In this document: positions 10,766-23,651 of the stretch, in pieces
How the letters are laid out: the number at the start of each line of letters is the position of its first letter
Numbering within the stretch: the first letter of the stretch is position 1
Assembly (NCBI GenBank): GCA_020536535.1
Contig: JAHLWZ010000489.1
Coordinates: forward strand, 839 to 64,838
Length of the DNA stretch: 64,000 bases
Source of the DNA: Pelomyxa schiedti
Lineage: Eukaryota; Evosea; Pelobiontida; Pelomyxidae
Reading direction: 5' to 3'
The notes under the pieces: generated by a model
The model's database searches: none
What the model was told of the DNA's origin: nothing
What the model saw: only the letters and a program-made list of their open reading frames with translations
Translations under genes and position numbers: made by a program

Positions 10766-11497
10766 ATGGAGGCTCTCGGGCGTGTTGCGGTGGTGATGGC
10801 GATTGTTGGTCTGGTTGGCACAGCGATTATGGGATGTGATGGGGCCACGGCCAACTGCACGAGCGACAGGGCGATGACGGTGTCCATTACTAGTGACAAG
10901 GACAACCAATTCTCGCTGGTGGCCATGGGATACCCATGGGTCCCATCGGATGTGTCCCACGGCACACTCTACGGCACTCCCCCGGTATGTGTGTTACCCC
11001 CCCCGGGTTTTGTTTTGTTTTGTTTTGTTTTGTTTTGTTTTGTTTTGTTTTGTTTTGTTTTGTTTTGTTTTGTTTTGTTTTGTTTTGTTTTGTTTTGTTT
11101 TGTTTTGTTTTGTTTTGTTTTGTTTTGAAGCTGACTGTGGATAGACATTCAAAATTTTTGCTATGAATGACAACTGCGGCCTGGGGCAGGATTGCTATGA
11201 CACTTTCGCGTTCACTATGACCTACAGTGACACGTGAGTTACTCCCTCTTGTTTTATTGCTGGGATATAGAATGACATACATGGCCAGGTACTACGCAAT
11301 AGCCCTAACAGGGACTGACAAATCCGGGGATGAGAGCTGGACTTGTGATCAATCAACCTCCACGTGTGTATTGCTCTTCCCCTTCTATGTATATCAAGCA
11401 ATTCCTAAAACCACACAGGGGATACTGTGGACCAAAGACAATGCAGTGCAAGTGGTCCTCATCTGATCACATCTATTTCGACCTCAATCTATGCTAG
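10766..11497 (+). CDS. Small secreted or membrane-anchored Cys-containing protein
   Basis: Exons 10766-10984, 11145-11233, 11271-11363 and 11419-11497 sum to 480 nt (159 residues plus stop). The N-terminus MEALGRVAVVMAIVGLVGTA is a strong signal peptide or anchor, followed by IMGCDGATANCTS. The mature part carries Cys in NDNCGLGQDCYDTF, SWTCDQSTST and GYCGPKTMQCKWSSS, ending LNLC, which suggests disulphides. Intron 1 is unusual: most of its 160 nt is a (TTTTG)24 tandem repeat. I do not recognise the family; an extracellular role is inferred from the leader only. Confidence 0.65.
11008..11127 (+). repeat. Perfect (TTTTG)24 tandem repeat inside an intron
   Basis: 120 bp of uninterrupted TTTTG units inside the first intron (10985-11144) of the secreted-protein gene. 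It is preceded by a run of C and followed by GAAG. It acts as a long U-rich tract upstream of the 3' splice site at 11143-11144 and should vary in length between cells or strains. Confidence 0.95.
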
Positions 11498-11503
11498 AGA
11501 TAA

Positions 11504-12359
<856 letters not shown>

Positions 12360-12488
12360 GTTGAGTGATGACACCGGCACTTTCACACCTCACAGACTTC
12401 ATTTTGTATGGATAATAAGTAACACGCATCTCTTTTGTTGATTATGCAATGTGCGCTTCATTTCACAAGTAATTCCATAAAACGGAAG

Positions 12489-13919
12489 TCAGTGTCGGTA
12501 GTTGAGGTTGCAGTCCCTTTTTGTTCTCAGTTTCTGCTTTCTGATATAGGGTATCCACTTTTGCATCTTTTTGGGAAGTTAGTACACAAACAAAAAACTA
12601 GCACAAATACTTGTTCTGTATCCAGCAAAGTTTCCACTGTGTTGTAGCTCTGTGCTAGCGTTTTGTTGTCCCAAAAATTGTGCACTGCGTTGTGACATGG
12701 TCTGCATATCTGAGAGGATTGGAATAAGATACATAACGATCGGTGGTCTCATTTAAAACGAGGGAGGCTGGCGGTGGAGTGTCATAAGAATAAGAGTGTG
12801 CGTACCATGATTCCTTGATTCAGAACTTTTTTCTTCCAACCCTTCTTTACATACCTCTCGTGAACCTGACGCGGAATTACGTGGTGCTTTGTGAGTGGCA
12901 TTTCTCTTTCGCATAGTTCACATTCACCCTCCCCAAGTATCTCCCCTTCTTCCTCATCCTCGTCATCATCGTCGTCATCGTCACCATCGCTGTCAGTATC
13001 ATTTTCACTTCCTTCATCATCACTGGAATCGCTCTTTTTCGGCTTTTTGTTTGTATTGTTAGTGCGGGAACATAAATTTGTTTGAATATGGAAAAAGGAA
13101 TAAAATGGGTGCATACAATAGGCGGGACATATCCAGGAATCATTCCACACTAACGCCGTTAGCTATACGGGAACAGGTATTGTACGGCAAGATAAGTTAC
13201 CTTCTGTAGTTCTAGAAACAATTTGTCACATAATTGCGTTATCTCGTCGCGGCTCAATTCACTAATAAAACCAAGTAAGTGCCAAGTGATTCGATTCCAA
13301 TCCAACAAATAGGCATCCCAACCCAGCCGACCAACCTTTCGAGCCACTCGCCGACGAGCCTCACCACGTCCGCGGATGTGGCCAGCGAGGCCAGCGGCGC
13401 CTCGTGCAGCACCTCCCCCATGTACGACACCACGTACTCGTTGGCCCCCGGCACCGACGCGATCACGCTCGCCGCCACCACCTCCTCCACCGCCTCCAGG
13501 CTCACGCCCCCCTCCCCCTCCCCGTCCCCGTCCTTCCCCTCCTCTGCGTCGTCGCTGTCTGGCGTGCTCGCTGGCTTGCGTGCCGGTGGGGCTTTGTTCT
13601 TTGCTGGGGTGGGCGACGTGGTGTGTGCCTTGGTGGTGGTGGTGGACGTTGGCTTCCTTGTCTTCTTGGCGGTGCTGCCGAGAACAAGGACAACGGGGGG
13701 CGCCGGGCCACTGCTGCCACCACGACCACGAGCCCCTCCAGTGGTGGTGCTGCTCGCTGTTGCCGTTGTTGTTGCCTTTGCTGTGGTGGTGGTGCCGCCC
13801 CTCTTTGGTGGTGTTGTTGTTGTTGGCGACGGCGGGGGCCCTGGCTTGTTGCGAGTACCGACGGCGGATGTAGCCGCGGTTGTGGTACCGCCTCGGCTGC
13901 GTCCCCCTCTGCTTGACAT
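12489..13919 (-). CDS. HNH-motif protein with acidic linker
   Basis: Start ATG at 13917-13919. The N-terminal ~150 residues are Thr/Gly/Ala/Pro low complexity, then acidic (SDDAEEGKDGDGEGEGG). A globular part follows (SLEAVEEVVAASVIASVPGA) that joins by a GTTGGT..ATTAG intron to SELSRDEITQLCDKLFLELQ. After an acidic Ser/Asp run comes the zinc/HNH core: CELCEREMPLTKHHVIPR, KGWKKKVLNQGIM, then after an intron of about 95 nt ICRPCHNAVHNFWDNKTLAQ, and finally WIPYIRKQKLRTKRDC. CxxC pairs flank the HH, as in HNH/C2HC nucleases. Eukaryotic members of this type are mostly uncharacterised; nuclease activity is inference. It is transcribed convergently with RBX1. Confidence 0.75.
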
Positions 13920-14333
13920 CAAACTCGGTTTTCTAAGAAAAGACCATGTTCAACAAAAAACGAGTCTCGTGCTCTGGAATGCTATTCGATCAGGCTCGGG
14001 GGGAAGTACCCAGACGTAGCCCAGGCAGCGCCCGACCACACGAATCCCATCCACTAGCACAAGTTTCGCTGCCCTGGTGGGCAAAACTCCGACCTGCACT
14101 GGCCATAAGTTAGTCCTCCAGTTTCCTCAAACACCCTTATGGGTGGCAGCTCTATGCCTGGACAGATGAAATGGATACTCCTTTACCATGCATTTAGTGG
14201 TAGGAATCATTTCTCCCTCTTCTTTTAGGTTTATAAATATGGGGTATGTTACAATGAAAGTGGGGCCGGTTGTTGTGTTGTTGGGTTGATGTAACCAGAA
14301 CTTTCCGTGGGCTATACATACAAACTGCAGGAA
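13920..14333. other. 414-bp gene-free stretch
   Basis: It lies between the HNH gene start and the stop of the large Cys-rich gene, both on the minus strand. I see no tRNA, conserved ORF or long repeat. It must contain the HNH gene promoter and the 3' UTR of the gene to its right. Confidence 0.5.
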
Positions 14334-17300
14334 TCAAGGGTCACCCGGGGATGGTGGAGTATCAGGAGGGGAACAGTCCTCAACGCGGCAGTGCCGCATC
14401 CTCTTGTTTTGCATCCACTTGCAGCCAAACACTCCGGCAGCTATGGCACCACCGCCGGCACAAAGTCCGGCGATCGAAACAAGTGCCCACGCCCACGCAA
14501 GGTTCTTGTTGTGGTGATTGGGTTTCCCGGATGATGACGACGGTTCGGGAAGTGACTCGACGGGGGAGGACGAGGCCAATTCGCCGGAAGAATCTGCGGG
14601 GGATTCTGATTCTGATGTTGAGTGCGAATGTGAATGTGAATGCGATGTTGAATGAGAGTGACTGGCCGAAGTGGAATCGGAATGTGAGGGGACTTGGGAG
14701 TGGGGGTGGGATGTGGATCCAGAATCAGAACCGGATCGAGAACCGGAACCGGATTTGGAGACGGATGTGGATACAGATTCTGACAGTGAGGCTGAATGAG
14801 AAGATTGTGAGTAGGAAGACTCGGATACGGATGAAGAAGACTGGGAAGAGGAGGAAAATGACTCAGACGAAGAAGACTGTGACGATGATGACAGGGACTC
14901 AGACGAGGATGATTGCGAGGAAGATTCGGATTCTGATAGTGAGACAGAGTCGGAATGCGATGACGACAAAGAGAGCGAATTTGAGGATGAAGACTGGACT
15001 GAGGAAGATTGTGAGGAAGATAATTGAGAGGAGGACGACTGTGAAGATGACTGCGACGATGAAGATGACAGTGATAAGGAAGCAGATGATGATGACTGCG
15101 ATGAAGATGACTGCGACGAAGATGAGTGCGACAAAGATGACGAAAAGGACTCAGACGATGAAGCGGAATGAGATGATTCAGACGATGATGATACTGAAGA
15201 AGATGATGACAACGAAGATGATAAAGAAGAAGAAGACTGGGACTGTGATGAGGAGATTACACAGCACTCTTGATTTCCACCAAGGTTATCAAGGCCTTCG
15301 GGACATAGTGTGCACCCACGGGTTTCGTTCGTTGCATCACCACCATAGCCCCGTAAGCACCAGCAGAAGGAGGAATTAGTTGTGGAAGTAGAATGTAGAG
15401 GACAGGGCACGCAACTTCCTACACCACCAAGTGAATATGTTCCAGGTTGACAGAGCAAACAGTAATTTCCACTTTTCCCACTTCCCGGTAAACACATGCA
15501 TCCTGTTGCAGCTCTGTTTATCGTCGTAGTATTGCCCGGGCAAGTAGTACAATTGTTGTTACTTGTTTCTGATTTGTAAGTGCCCTCCAAGCAAGGGTTG
15601 CAGCTTGGTCCACCATAGCCTGGGTTGCACAAGCACATAGTGTGATTCGATGTAGTGGAAGAGTTGGATGGGCATGAGCCACAGAGCGCGTTAGCGGTAG
15701 TCTGTTTGTATTTATTATTTTGGCATAGGGTACACTGGGACAGTTCAGCTGAACCCTCATATCCTGGGAGGCATAAACAAGAGCTTTTAGACACCTTCCC
15801 AGTTCCAAGGGTAGTCGAATTTGGTACACATGGCGTACATGCAGAATTGGACGTGTTATTTTTGAAGGTTCCTGTGGCACAAGGAGTGCACACTCCAGTA
15901 TTCAATGAAAAGCCTTCAAGACATAAGCACTGTGAGGAGAGAATAGAGGCTACGGCTAGGGTGGTGGAGTTTCCTATGCAAGGAGTGCAAACTGCGTTTG
16001 AAGTATCGGATTTATAAGTTGCAGTCGCGCAAGGAGAACAGCCCAGTATAGAATCAAAGTTGGTATACCCAGGTAGACAATAAAACTGGCTTAAAGAGGT
16101 GGCTCCCAGCGCAGTGGTATTTGTGTGAGGCGGGCCTGTTATGCAAGGAGAATTGCCTTGGCTCGCCTTGTAAGTGCCATAGGGGCAGAGGGTACAACTG
16201 CCAGAAGTATCGTTTGCATATCCACCATATCCTGCTTTGCATACACAGTCCTGGATGGTAATAGAGGTGTTTTTATTGTTGGTGGAGGAGGCAGTGCAGT
16301 GAGTGCAAGCAATGTTGGCGTCTGTTCCTTTGTACTGATCTAAAGGGCAGGCTGTGCAAACTCCGGTTGAGGCATCTCCTCCATATCCCTTGGAGCAAAT
16401 ACAAGCGGACCGTGCTTTCTGACCAGTCAGACCGAGAGTTGTTGAGGATGTAGTACAGCTGGTGCATGACCCTGTATTCAGCCATGTATCCTTGTAAGTG
16501 TTCACAGGGCAAGCTGTGCAGCTGCCTGTACTAGCATCTCCATAATTTCCTTTATCACATTTACAATCACTTCTGGTGGACGAGCCTAGTTTTTGATTTG
16601 AGGAGTTTGTTGGACATAAAATACAGTTCCCGTTAGAAGTTGCGATCTTGTAGTAGTTTGTTTGGCAGATGGAACAGCCAAGGGAACTAGAGGCATTTCC
16701 ACTGAAACCAGGCAGGCACTTGCAGTATGAGATGCTGTCCGCACCGAGTACTGTGTCGGTCGTGGAATTCCCTGTGCAAGACGTGCAACTATTTGCGTTG
16801 CCTAGTGCACTCTTCCAGGTATTAAGTGGACATTGCTGACAAGGTCCACCTGTTTCTGCATGGCCATAATACCCAGGAAGGCAGCTGCAAGATGTTATTG
16901 CAGTACTTCCAGTGGACGAAGTGGTTGACTTAGAGCAGCACGCCGTGCAATTCACGTCATTTCCCCAGGAGTTTTTATAAGTACCTAGTCCGCAGGCTGT
17001 ACAAAGTGCTCCAGACGCGAGCCCAGCATTTCCCCAAAATCCAGGTTTGCACAAGCATTTAGTTTTCGCATCAGATGCAGTAGCACTATTGGTGCCACTA
17101 TTAGATATACAACCAGTACAATCTGTATTTCCTCTGGCATCCTTGTAGTAGTCTGCAGAGCACGCAGAACAGGCTCCTGTAATGTACCCATAGCCTTTTA
17201 TGCAAGCACAATCAGATACTGAAGTTGCAATCTGAATTACTGTAGTTGCTTGTGAAACACATGCTGTGCAAGGAGTATTTGCTGTAGCTGACTTCCAGTA

Positions 17301-20069
17301 GTTGTAACCACATACATCGCAGGTAGCAGGGGGAGTGAAAGAGGTATTTTTATAACCAGGCGAACACTTACACTGAGATGGAGATGTGGAGCCAGAAGCA
17401 CTAACGGAGTTTGTGGGGCAGGTGCTACAAGGATCATTTGATAGTACGTCCTTGTAAGTGTTGATTGCACAAATTTGGCAGGACCCCGCTGATAAAGTGT
17501 ACCCTGGACTGCACAAGCATTGGGAAGACAATGTTGAAGTTTGAGAGCTAGTGTTGCTGTAAGCGCCACAAGAACTGCAGGCGCTATCCAATGCTGTGGA
17601 CCACTTCCCATATCCACATACTTTGCACCCACTAGGAATTGCAGACTTTCCAGGATCGTTTGAAGTGTACCCCGCTTTGCACCGACAGTCATTTGAGCAG
17701 TAATGCCAGCTATTTGCTGGACACGTCGCAGTGCAGTTTACAAGGTATGATGTGAGGGGACACAGGCAGCTTCCATATGTCCCTGCTGAGTATCCTGCAA
17801 ACTCACAGTTGGTTCCACAGGTCCTGTGTACAAACAAAAATGTTAGACACCTTGGGGTGAAAAGGAATTTACATCGATGTGCAACTGCATTTACCAGTCT
17901 CAAGAGAGCATACACCAGCTCCACTGCAGGTGCCATCAGTGCCACATAATGTTGAACAGGTTGAACCTCCGTAACCTTCATAGCAGTGACAAACTTTGCT
18001 GTCACTGCATATGCCTTGAGAACATAAACACAGTGATGCTTTGCCATAAAATGTCCTCTGTAAAAGGTCTCAGTCCAATGGAGGGGGGAGAAAAGCATAC
18101 GAATGATGTGGGAGACTGTCCTGTGTAACCACTCACATAGATATTTTCACTATCTGAGAGAATTGCAGTAGGCCACTCTGCAGATGAAGAGGTGAGTTGT
18201 CCGGCTGACATACATGTCCCATCTGTTGTACTTAGTCTCAAAATACATGCGTCAGTGACGTCAGCATATCTTGTGGTGGTGGTTACTTGGACGAAAATAG
18301 AACATGGCATACAGTGTCGTTGAACATAGAGATAGCTTTGCTGTAAACGGAAAAGCAGCATATATGGTGGTCCCAGAAACGGCAGAAAGTGCAAAGGCTG
18401 TTTCACCCCACGGATATGTTGCCTGAATTATTCGTTATATAATGATCAGGGAACAAGTTAGAACATACCGATGAGATCAAAGGCGGTAGGATGTATGATT
18501 CTTGGTAAGCACGTGCCCACTGGCAAGTCAGAGTGTAACTTGACCCTTGGCCAGTTATTTTTGCCAAAAAAACAGCTTCAGTTGTTGCTGTGAGAGAAGT
18601 GCTACAAATAGTGGTGGTGCCATTGAATCGTCCAAAGATATAATAAGCATATGATGAGGTAGTGATGGATAAAACACCAAGTTCACCACGAGACCCAGAA
18701 TTCGGCGATACAACAGAGAGAGGGGTGACAGTAGCACCAGTATCTGGGTCTGCAAGCCATTTAGAGTTCAAGGTTTTCAGACGGTACCATACTCAGACAA
18801 TAGACATAGCTGATAGTAGGTGTTGATACACCCACTATAGGGTAATATGTCGAGGTGGGAATGTATGCCTGAATTCCTATGGATCTGATTGTCCCAGATG
18901 TCGTTGAAAGTTTCACAAGCCATGAAACAGATTGCCCGATCATTTTCATGACCCAGGCCTAGTTGGATCAGTCAAAGGGCACCGGTTTTGATAATACATA
19001 CATCCCGGTTTGGAGAGGAGTATATTGAGTAGGTTGTGTCATTGTACGCTGCATAAAAAGGAGCTCCTGATAGGGCAACAAAGTATCCTCCCCAATACAA
19101 CGTATTCGATGAAGCCTGAATGAATTGTGTCACAACGGAGAGATATTGTAAAACAAGTACTCATACTTGATAGGAACACGCTGTGGGTGCAATGCCTCCA
19201 TTGACAGTGGATTTAGTAACATGTACCCAAGCTACAACGCCATCAGCACCTACACGCATGACAAAGGGCATTCCATAGGTAGCCGTGCCAAAATCAGACC
19301 GTAGAATCGAACCAAAATAGGTTGGCCCACTCACAAGACCAACAACAAACACTCCAGATGTAAAAAAAAGTTAAAGGAAACGCTCAAAAGTAACAGAAAA
19401 AGGGATGTAAAAGGATATCCACCAGCATCACATATGGCGCACATTTGCGCTTTGAAGCTTGAACTTATGGTTCCATCAGAAGTAACTCTTGTTACCCATT
19501 GGTAGGTTCCATTAGTAAAGAGTTTGGCAACGTAGCCAGTTTGAGTTGCAGTAGAGGACAACTTTTGTGAGTTAGTATTTTCTCAGTACAATGGGGGAGG
19601 AAAAATACTTGGTTTATGACTATCCCAGGTGGGAAAGTCCAACTTGCTCCACCCGCTGCACCAGTCAAAGTTCCTATTGTATAAACCTACAGATAATAAA
19701 TAACCCACCTCCACAAAATACTCTTTAACCAACCTCCAAAATTTAAAAAAAGAAAGGAAACGAAAAAAAAAGGGGGAAAAAAAAAAAGAAAACAACCTGG
19801 CCGGCAGACAACACTGCAGTCGGACCCATCATCATGTTTGAGCTCGTCGCGGCCAACGCCCCAACCCCAGGCGACTGCGTCCACACGTCCCCGAACATCC
19901 TGTCCTCCCCAAAAACCCCGCACCCACTCATCATCGTCATCACCGCCGTCACAAACAAAATCGCCAACGCATTGTGGGTGGTACCGCCCTCCCACATTCT
20001 TCTCCTCCTGCTCCTCCCTCGCGAGGGTGCTGCGTGCGCCCTGCAACCACAACTAATTTTACACGACAT
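14334..20069 (-). CDS. Giant type I surface protein: propeller-like head, EGF, ~25 Cys-rich repeats, Ser stalk, TM
   Basis: Start ATG at 20067-20069. A signal/anchor region (HNALAILFVTAVMTMMSG) leads into about eight exons with SBBP/propeller-like strands (GYVAKLFTNGTYQWV, VFVVGLVSGPTYFG, DSENIYVSG). An EGF-like Cys region follows (SLCLCSQGICSDSKVCHC, ETGKCSCTSM, TCGTNCEF). A single long exon, 17.8 kb back to 14.3 kb, then encodes roughly 25 repeats of about 45 residues of the ephrin-receptor-like/GCC2-GCC3 type (CxxCP.NT.K...CTxC..NS.T......C.C.PGY.G). After them come about 240 residues of nearly pure Ser with Gln/Glu/His, one TM helix (WAWALVSIAGLCAGGGAIAA) and a short Cys/Pro tail ending SPGDP. 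It is a likely adhesion or sensing molecule. The ~25 repeat count is by eye. Confidence 0.8.
14580..15250 (-). repeat. Ser-codon low-complexity stalk region
   Basis: On the coding (minus) strand this stretch is a degenerate run of TCN/AGY triplets with interspersed CAG, GAA and CAC. It encodes SSSSQSSSSQSS-like sequence between the Cys-rich repeats and the TM. It would be a rigid, probably glycosylated stalk and is prone to length change. Confidence 0.8.
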
Positions 20070-20279
20070 CAACAGCAGTATGTTTTGTTTCGTTGAGCTC
20101 TTTTCAGAGAATTTCCGTCACCCAAAAACAACGCGTGGGTTCCTGCGGGATTCCGGACCTCCAGCCACTCCCTCCCCCAACAAAGGGCACCAACCACCTC
20201 CCTCTTGTTCCAATTCACACCCCCCAGTTGTGGGTGTGGAACAGCCGGTCCACATCACAATAATCAAAACCGTTTCGAA
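20070..20279. promoter_or_regulatory. Divergent intergenic region, surface protein and SLC13-type transporter
   Basis: 210 bp between opposed ATGs. It holds the sequence TGGGTGTGG and short direct CCTCCC motifs, but no recognisable TATA or initiator that I can defend. Confidence 0.35.
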
Positions 20280-23200
20280 ATGGCATCGGCGCCAGTGCCC
20301 GGGCAACGGCTGAGCGGCATCGACTCTAGCGACGCGTGGCCCAGCGGCTCCACGTCCCCGCCGCTGCCGCCCAGGGGAGCAGCACCCCCAGCCACGACCA
20401 CCACCACCAAGAGTGCCACCAGCATACAGTTCTCCGCCACGCTGACAACCGCCTCGCCTGTTATCGACGAAGGATCAGACGGCGACGGCTACGCGGGGGG
20501 CAACCCGCCAACCACGACGACTACCACTACTACTACAACTACTACTACGAGCGTGGGTGGTGATGGGGGTGGGGGCACAGGGAGCAGTAGCAACAAGAGG
20601 CGTCGTGGCGGGCACGGGCACGAGCACGAGCACGGGGGCGAGAGGGAGCTCCTGGATGTGGACGGTCGGTACCAACCTATATATATACTTGTAGCTATTT
20701 TTAGATAAAGCTGTGATTGAGTAACTTGTGTTACTGTACATCAATATGTATATGTACATATGTTAAGCCAGCTAGCGTGTGTGTCTGCGCGAGGGTGGTT
20801 TCGCCACACGCCATCTAATGAGCCAAAGAAGATGAACACCATGAGGGTGGGGGTGGTGAACGGCAACCTCTGGTTGCTTCATCTCGTGTGCCCAAAAAAG
20901 ATCCGCTGCCTCCGCTCAAGACGTGCACAAATCTGATTTCGTTGATCGCTGCCTGCAGAGAGCGAGCAAAGAGAGATGGCTTGTGGTTTGCAGTGGAAGT
21001 ATTTATCTCTATAATCCCGTTTGTTGTGGCTGGCTTTATTACTGCTGCAGTACTGGCGCTACTCTGGGGATTTGAAGAAACCTGGAACGCTCTTGGGTGG
21101 CAAGGATGGGCTACCATGGCTGTAACCATCTTTTTGGTTTTAGTTCTTCTCAAGGAAGTGACCCACCCAGCCGTCATGGTGATGGCAGCGGACCTAATTC
21201 TGGTTCACCTTGTTAGTGCATAAATTTTTTTATTCTCAGTGTGCACCAGGTCTGCATGACTGTTATAACCATTGATGATGCTTGTGCCGGTTTTGGAAAT
21301 ACAAGTGTGGCAACCATAGCTATTATGTTAATTGTCAGTGAAGGAATTAAGTATGCCTCCAGATTATTTTGTCGTCTTATCCTTTCAGAGAGACAAAGGC
21401 CTTAGATATTATTGGGCGTTATGTTCTTCCAAAGGGAAAACAAGTATAAGCGGTCTCACACACAAAAAAAAACTAAATTCACAAGGCCCGTTACTTGTGG
21501 TGGGCTCAAGTTCGCTTGTTAGTGCCAGTACAGTGCTTATCGGCATTCCTCAACAACACTCCTTGTGTTGCCATGAATATTCCTGTTGTGATGAACTATT
21601 GTAAAACAACGGGAAGAAGGTAATAACTATTACTTCTTCATACCTGACATTTTCAAACAGCCCGTCAAAGATGCTTATGCCACTGAGCTTTGGTGTAATT
21701 GTTGGTGGGCTTATTACTCTTGTAGGTACCAGTACTAATATGGTGGTTGTCGGACTGCTTCAAGATGTTGCTCCACATATAACCTTGGGAATGTTTGAAA
21801 TAGGTATTGCTATTTCACTTAGCATTTTTTAATGAAGTTAGGCATTATTGGCGTTCCACTTTCTATACTGACTGTACTCTACACGGTTTTTGCTTCCAGG
21901 TATTGCTCATGTGGCAACCAACCCATAACCTTTCTTAACAAAGGCTTCTGCCAGACGACCGCCGTACATCACTTATGGAAAGCTACACAGGAAATCAGCA
22001 TGACTATACTGTTACTGTTGCCGTTCAAAAAGATTCTGTTGTGGTTGGTAATACAATTGGAGGAGCTGGTTTAAGGAATCTCTCTGGGCTATATCTATTT
22101 GCTGTTGAGCGAAGATTGGAAGTATACGTCCAATAATATCTTTTCTTTTCCTCACAAATTATAGTTTTTGCCTGAAACGAATCCAGACACTGTAATTCTT
22201 GCAGATGATGTACTTTATTTCAGTGGAGCGGTAAAATCCGTGAAAGAGCTACTGGCAATAGATGGCTTGCAGCCTCGAGAGCATTCTAGAATTGCAGGAG
22301 TTCAAGATAAACACCTGGGATTGCTGGAAGTTGTACTTGACCCGAAGTCTCAGTTGATTGGGCAGACTATCAGAGAATCAAAATTCAGGTCAGTTGCAGC
22401 TGATGATTTTTAGACGACCACCTAAATGAACCAAAACAAGGACAACTTATAAGGCCTCGGTGGTTGCTGTCTCTCGACGGGGAAAAGCCATAAAAGGCAA
22501 ACTTGGTGACCTTAGATTGAAGCAAGGTGACCTGATACTGGTGCTGGCCCCACGCTCTTTTATACGTGATTACTCCAACAATTTTCTTCTCATATCGGAG
22601 ATATCAGGCAGCGCTCTCTTTTCATTTACACCGTATGTTCATAAAACAATATGGACGCCTTCACCCACTGTAAACAGATGGCAAGTGATTACGTCTTTAG
22701 TGTGCCTGCTAGTTCCAGTTTGCCTTGCTGCTACTGAAAAGGTTTCCCTTGCTACAGTCGGAATGGCCGGTGTATTCGGACTGATTATCACTGGAGTACT
22801 TACAGTGCAACAATGTGTCAGAGCAATAGAGGCACGTTCCCGTACTCCCGGCCACCGTCACCTTAACTATTTACAGGGCCTTGTTCTTATCACCGTGGCG
22901 GGGTCATTTGCCCTTTCCACCGCCATCAGCAACTCCGGTGTTGCAGTGACCATCGCCAATTCTATTGTAAAGCTAGTTGGACCTTGGGTATCTAATTGCT
23001 TCTTCAACACAGTACTAAAACAGAGTTTTAGGGAGACATTGGTCTTCTTTTGGGCATCTACCTTCCCACAGTTGCTCTGACAAATATAATGAACAACACC
23101 GCTGTTGTTGCCTTGATGTTCCCAATAGTGTATGCCACACCAGCCCCTTCCCCTTAAGTAAAGGATAATGTCAGGTGGTCACTGGTTGAGAGCACAGGAT

Positions 23201-23471
23201 TGGCCGTGAAAGCGGCAATGTATTGTCTGATGGTGTCAGCCTCATCCTGCTTTATTCTACCCATAGGATACCAGACTAACCTTATGGTAATGGGTCCAGG
23301 AAACTACACGTAAGTATCCTATAACCCGATTTTACACCTGATTTAAATATAATCCTCATACAACCAACCGATTCACACAGAATGGTGCACTTTATCAAAT
23401 TCGGAACCCCTCTGACTATCCTCCTGGGGGCAGCCACTATTCTGATTCCATATTTTGTGTGGTGTGACTGA
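20280..23471 (+). CDS. SAC1/SLC13-like anion transporter with TrkA-C-type domains
   Basis: A multi-exon membrane transporter of the divalent anion (citrate/sulfate) superfamily. The N-terminus is cytosolic and low complexity (Thr run, KRRRGGHGHEHEHGG). The family hallmarks are readable in spliced frame: ADLILVHLVSA, then FGNTSVATIAIMLIVSEGIK, TKALDIIGRYVLPK, the substrate-loop SAFLNNTPCVAMNIPVVMNY, and KMLMPLSFGVIVGGLITLVG followed by TSTNMVVVG. The central cytosolic part has two TrkA-C/RCK-C-like halves (DYTVTVAVQKDSVVVGNT; VVAVSRRGKAIKGKLGDLRL, KQGDLILVLAP). The second membrane half ends TNLMVMGPGNYT, then MVHFIKFGTPLTILLG. This matches the algal SAC1 / sulfate transporter layout. The substrate (sulfate or dicarboxylate) is inference, and several exon edges are approximate. 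Confidence 0.85.
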
Positions 23472-23651
23472 GCAACACCATTTTTCACTCAAAAAAATCC
23501 TTTGTATCTGTACCGTGTTTTCCTCCATTTCTAAACTTGTTCTATCCTGCGATTAGAAATTCAAATTGAGTGCAAAGCGAAACGTCGTAGGGGATGTACA
23601 CGGCGAAGACGCGCGATAACGACCCCACCAACTCGAAGTCGGGCTCCCATA

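Noticed and set aside
10936..11166. Plus- and minus-strand ORFs encoding repeated Phe/Cys/Val/Leu or Lys/Gln/Asn/Thr
   Set aside because: They are translations of the (TTTTG)24 intronic repeat, not proteins.
13254..14019. Overlapping plus-strand ORFs over 13279-14019
   Set aside because: Antisense shadows of the Thr/Pro-rich N-terminus of the HNH protein; the minus-strand frame splices into conserved domains.
13980..14120. Possible tRNA in the 414-bp gap
   Set aside because: GC-rich arms can be drawn, but there is no GTTCRANNC T-loop or cloverleaf; not supported.
14270..15379. 369-codon plus-strand ORF rich in Met/Lys/Arg/Thr
   Set aside because: It is the antisense shadow of the Ser-codon stalk of the large surface protein; the composition follows from the repeat.
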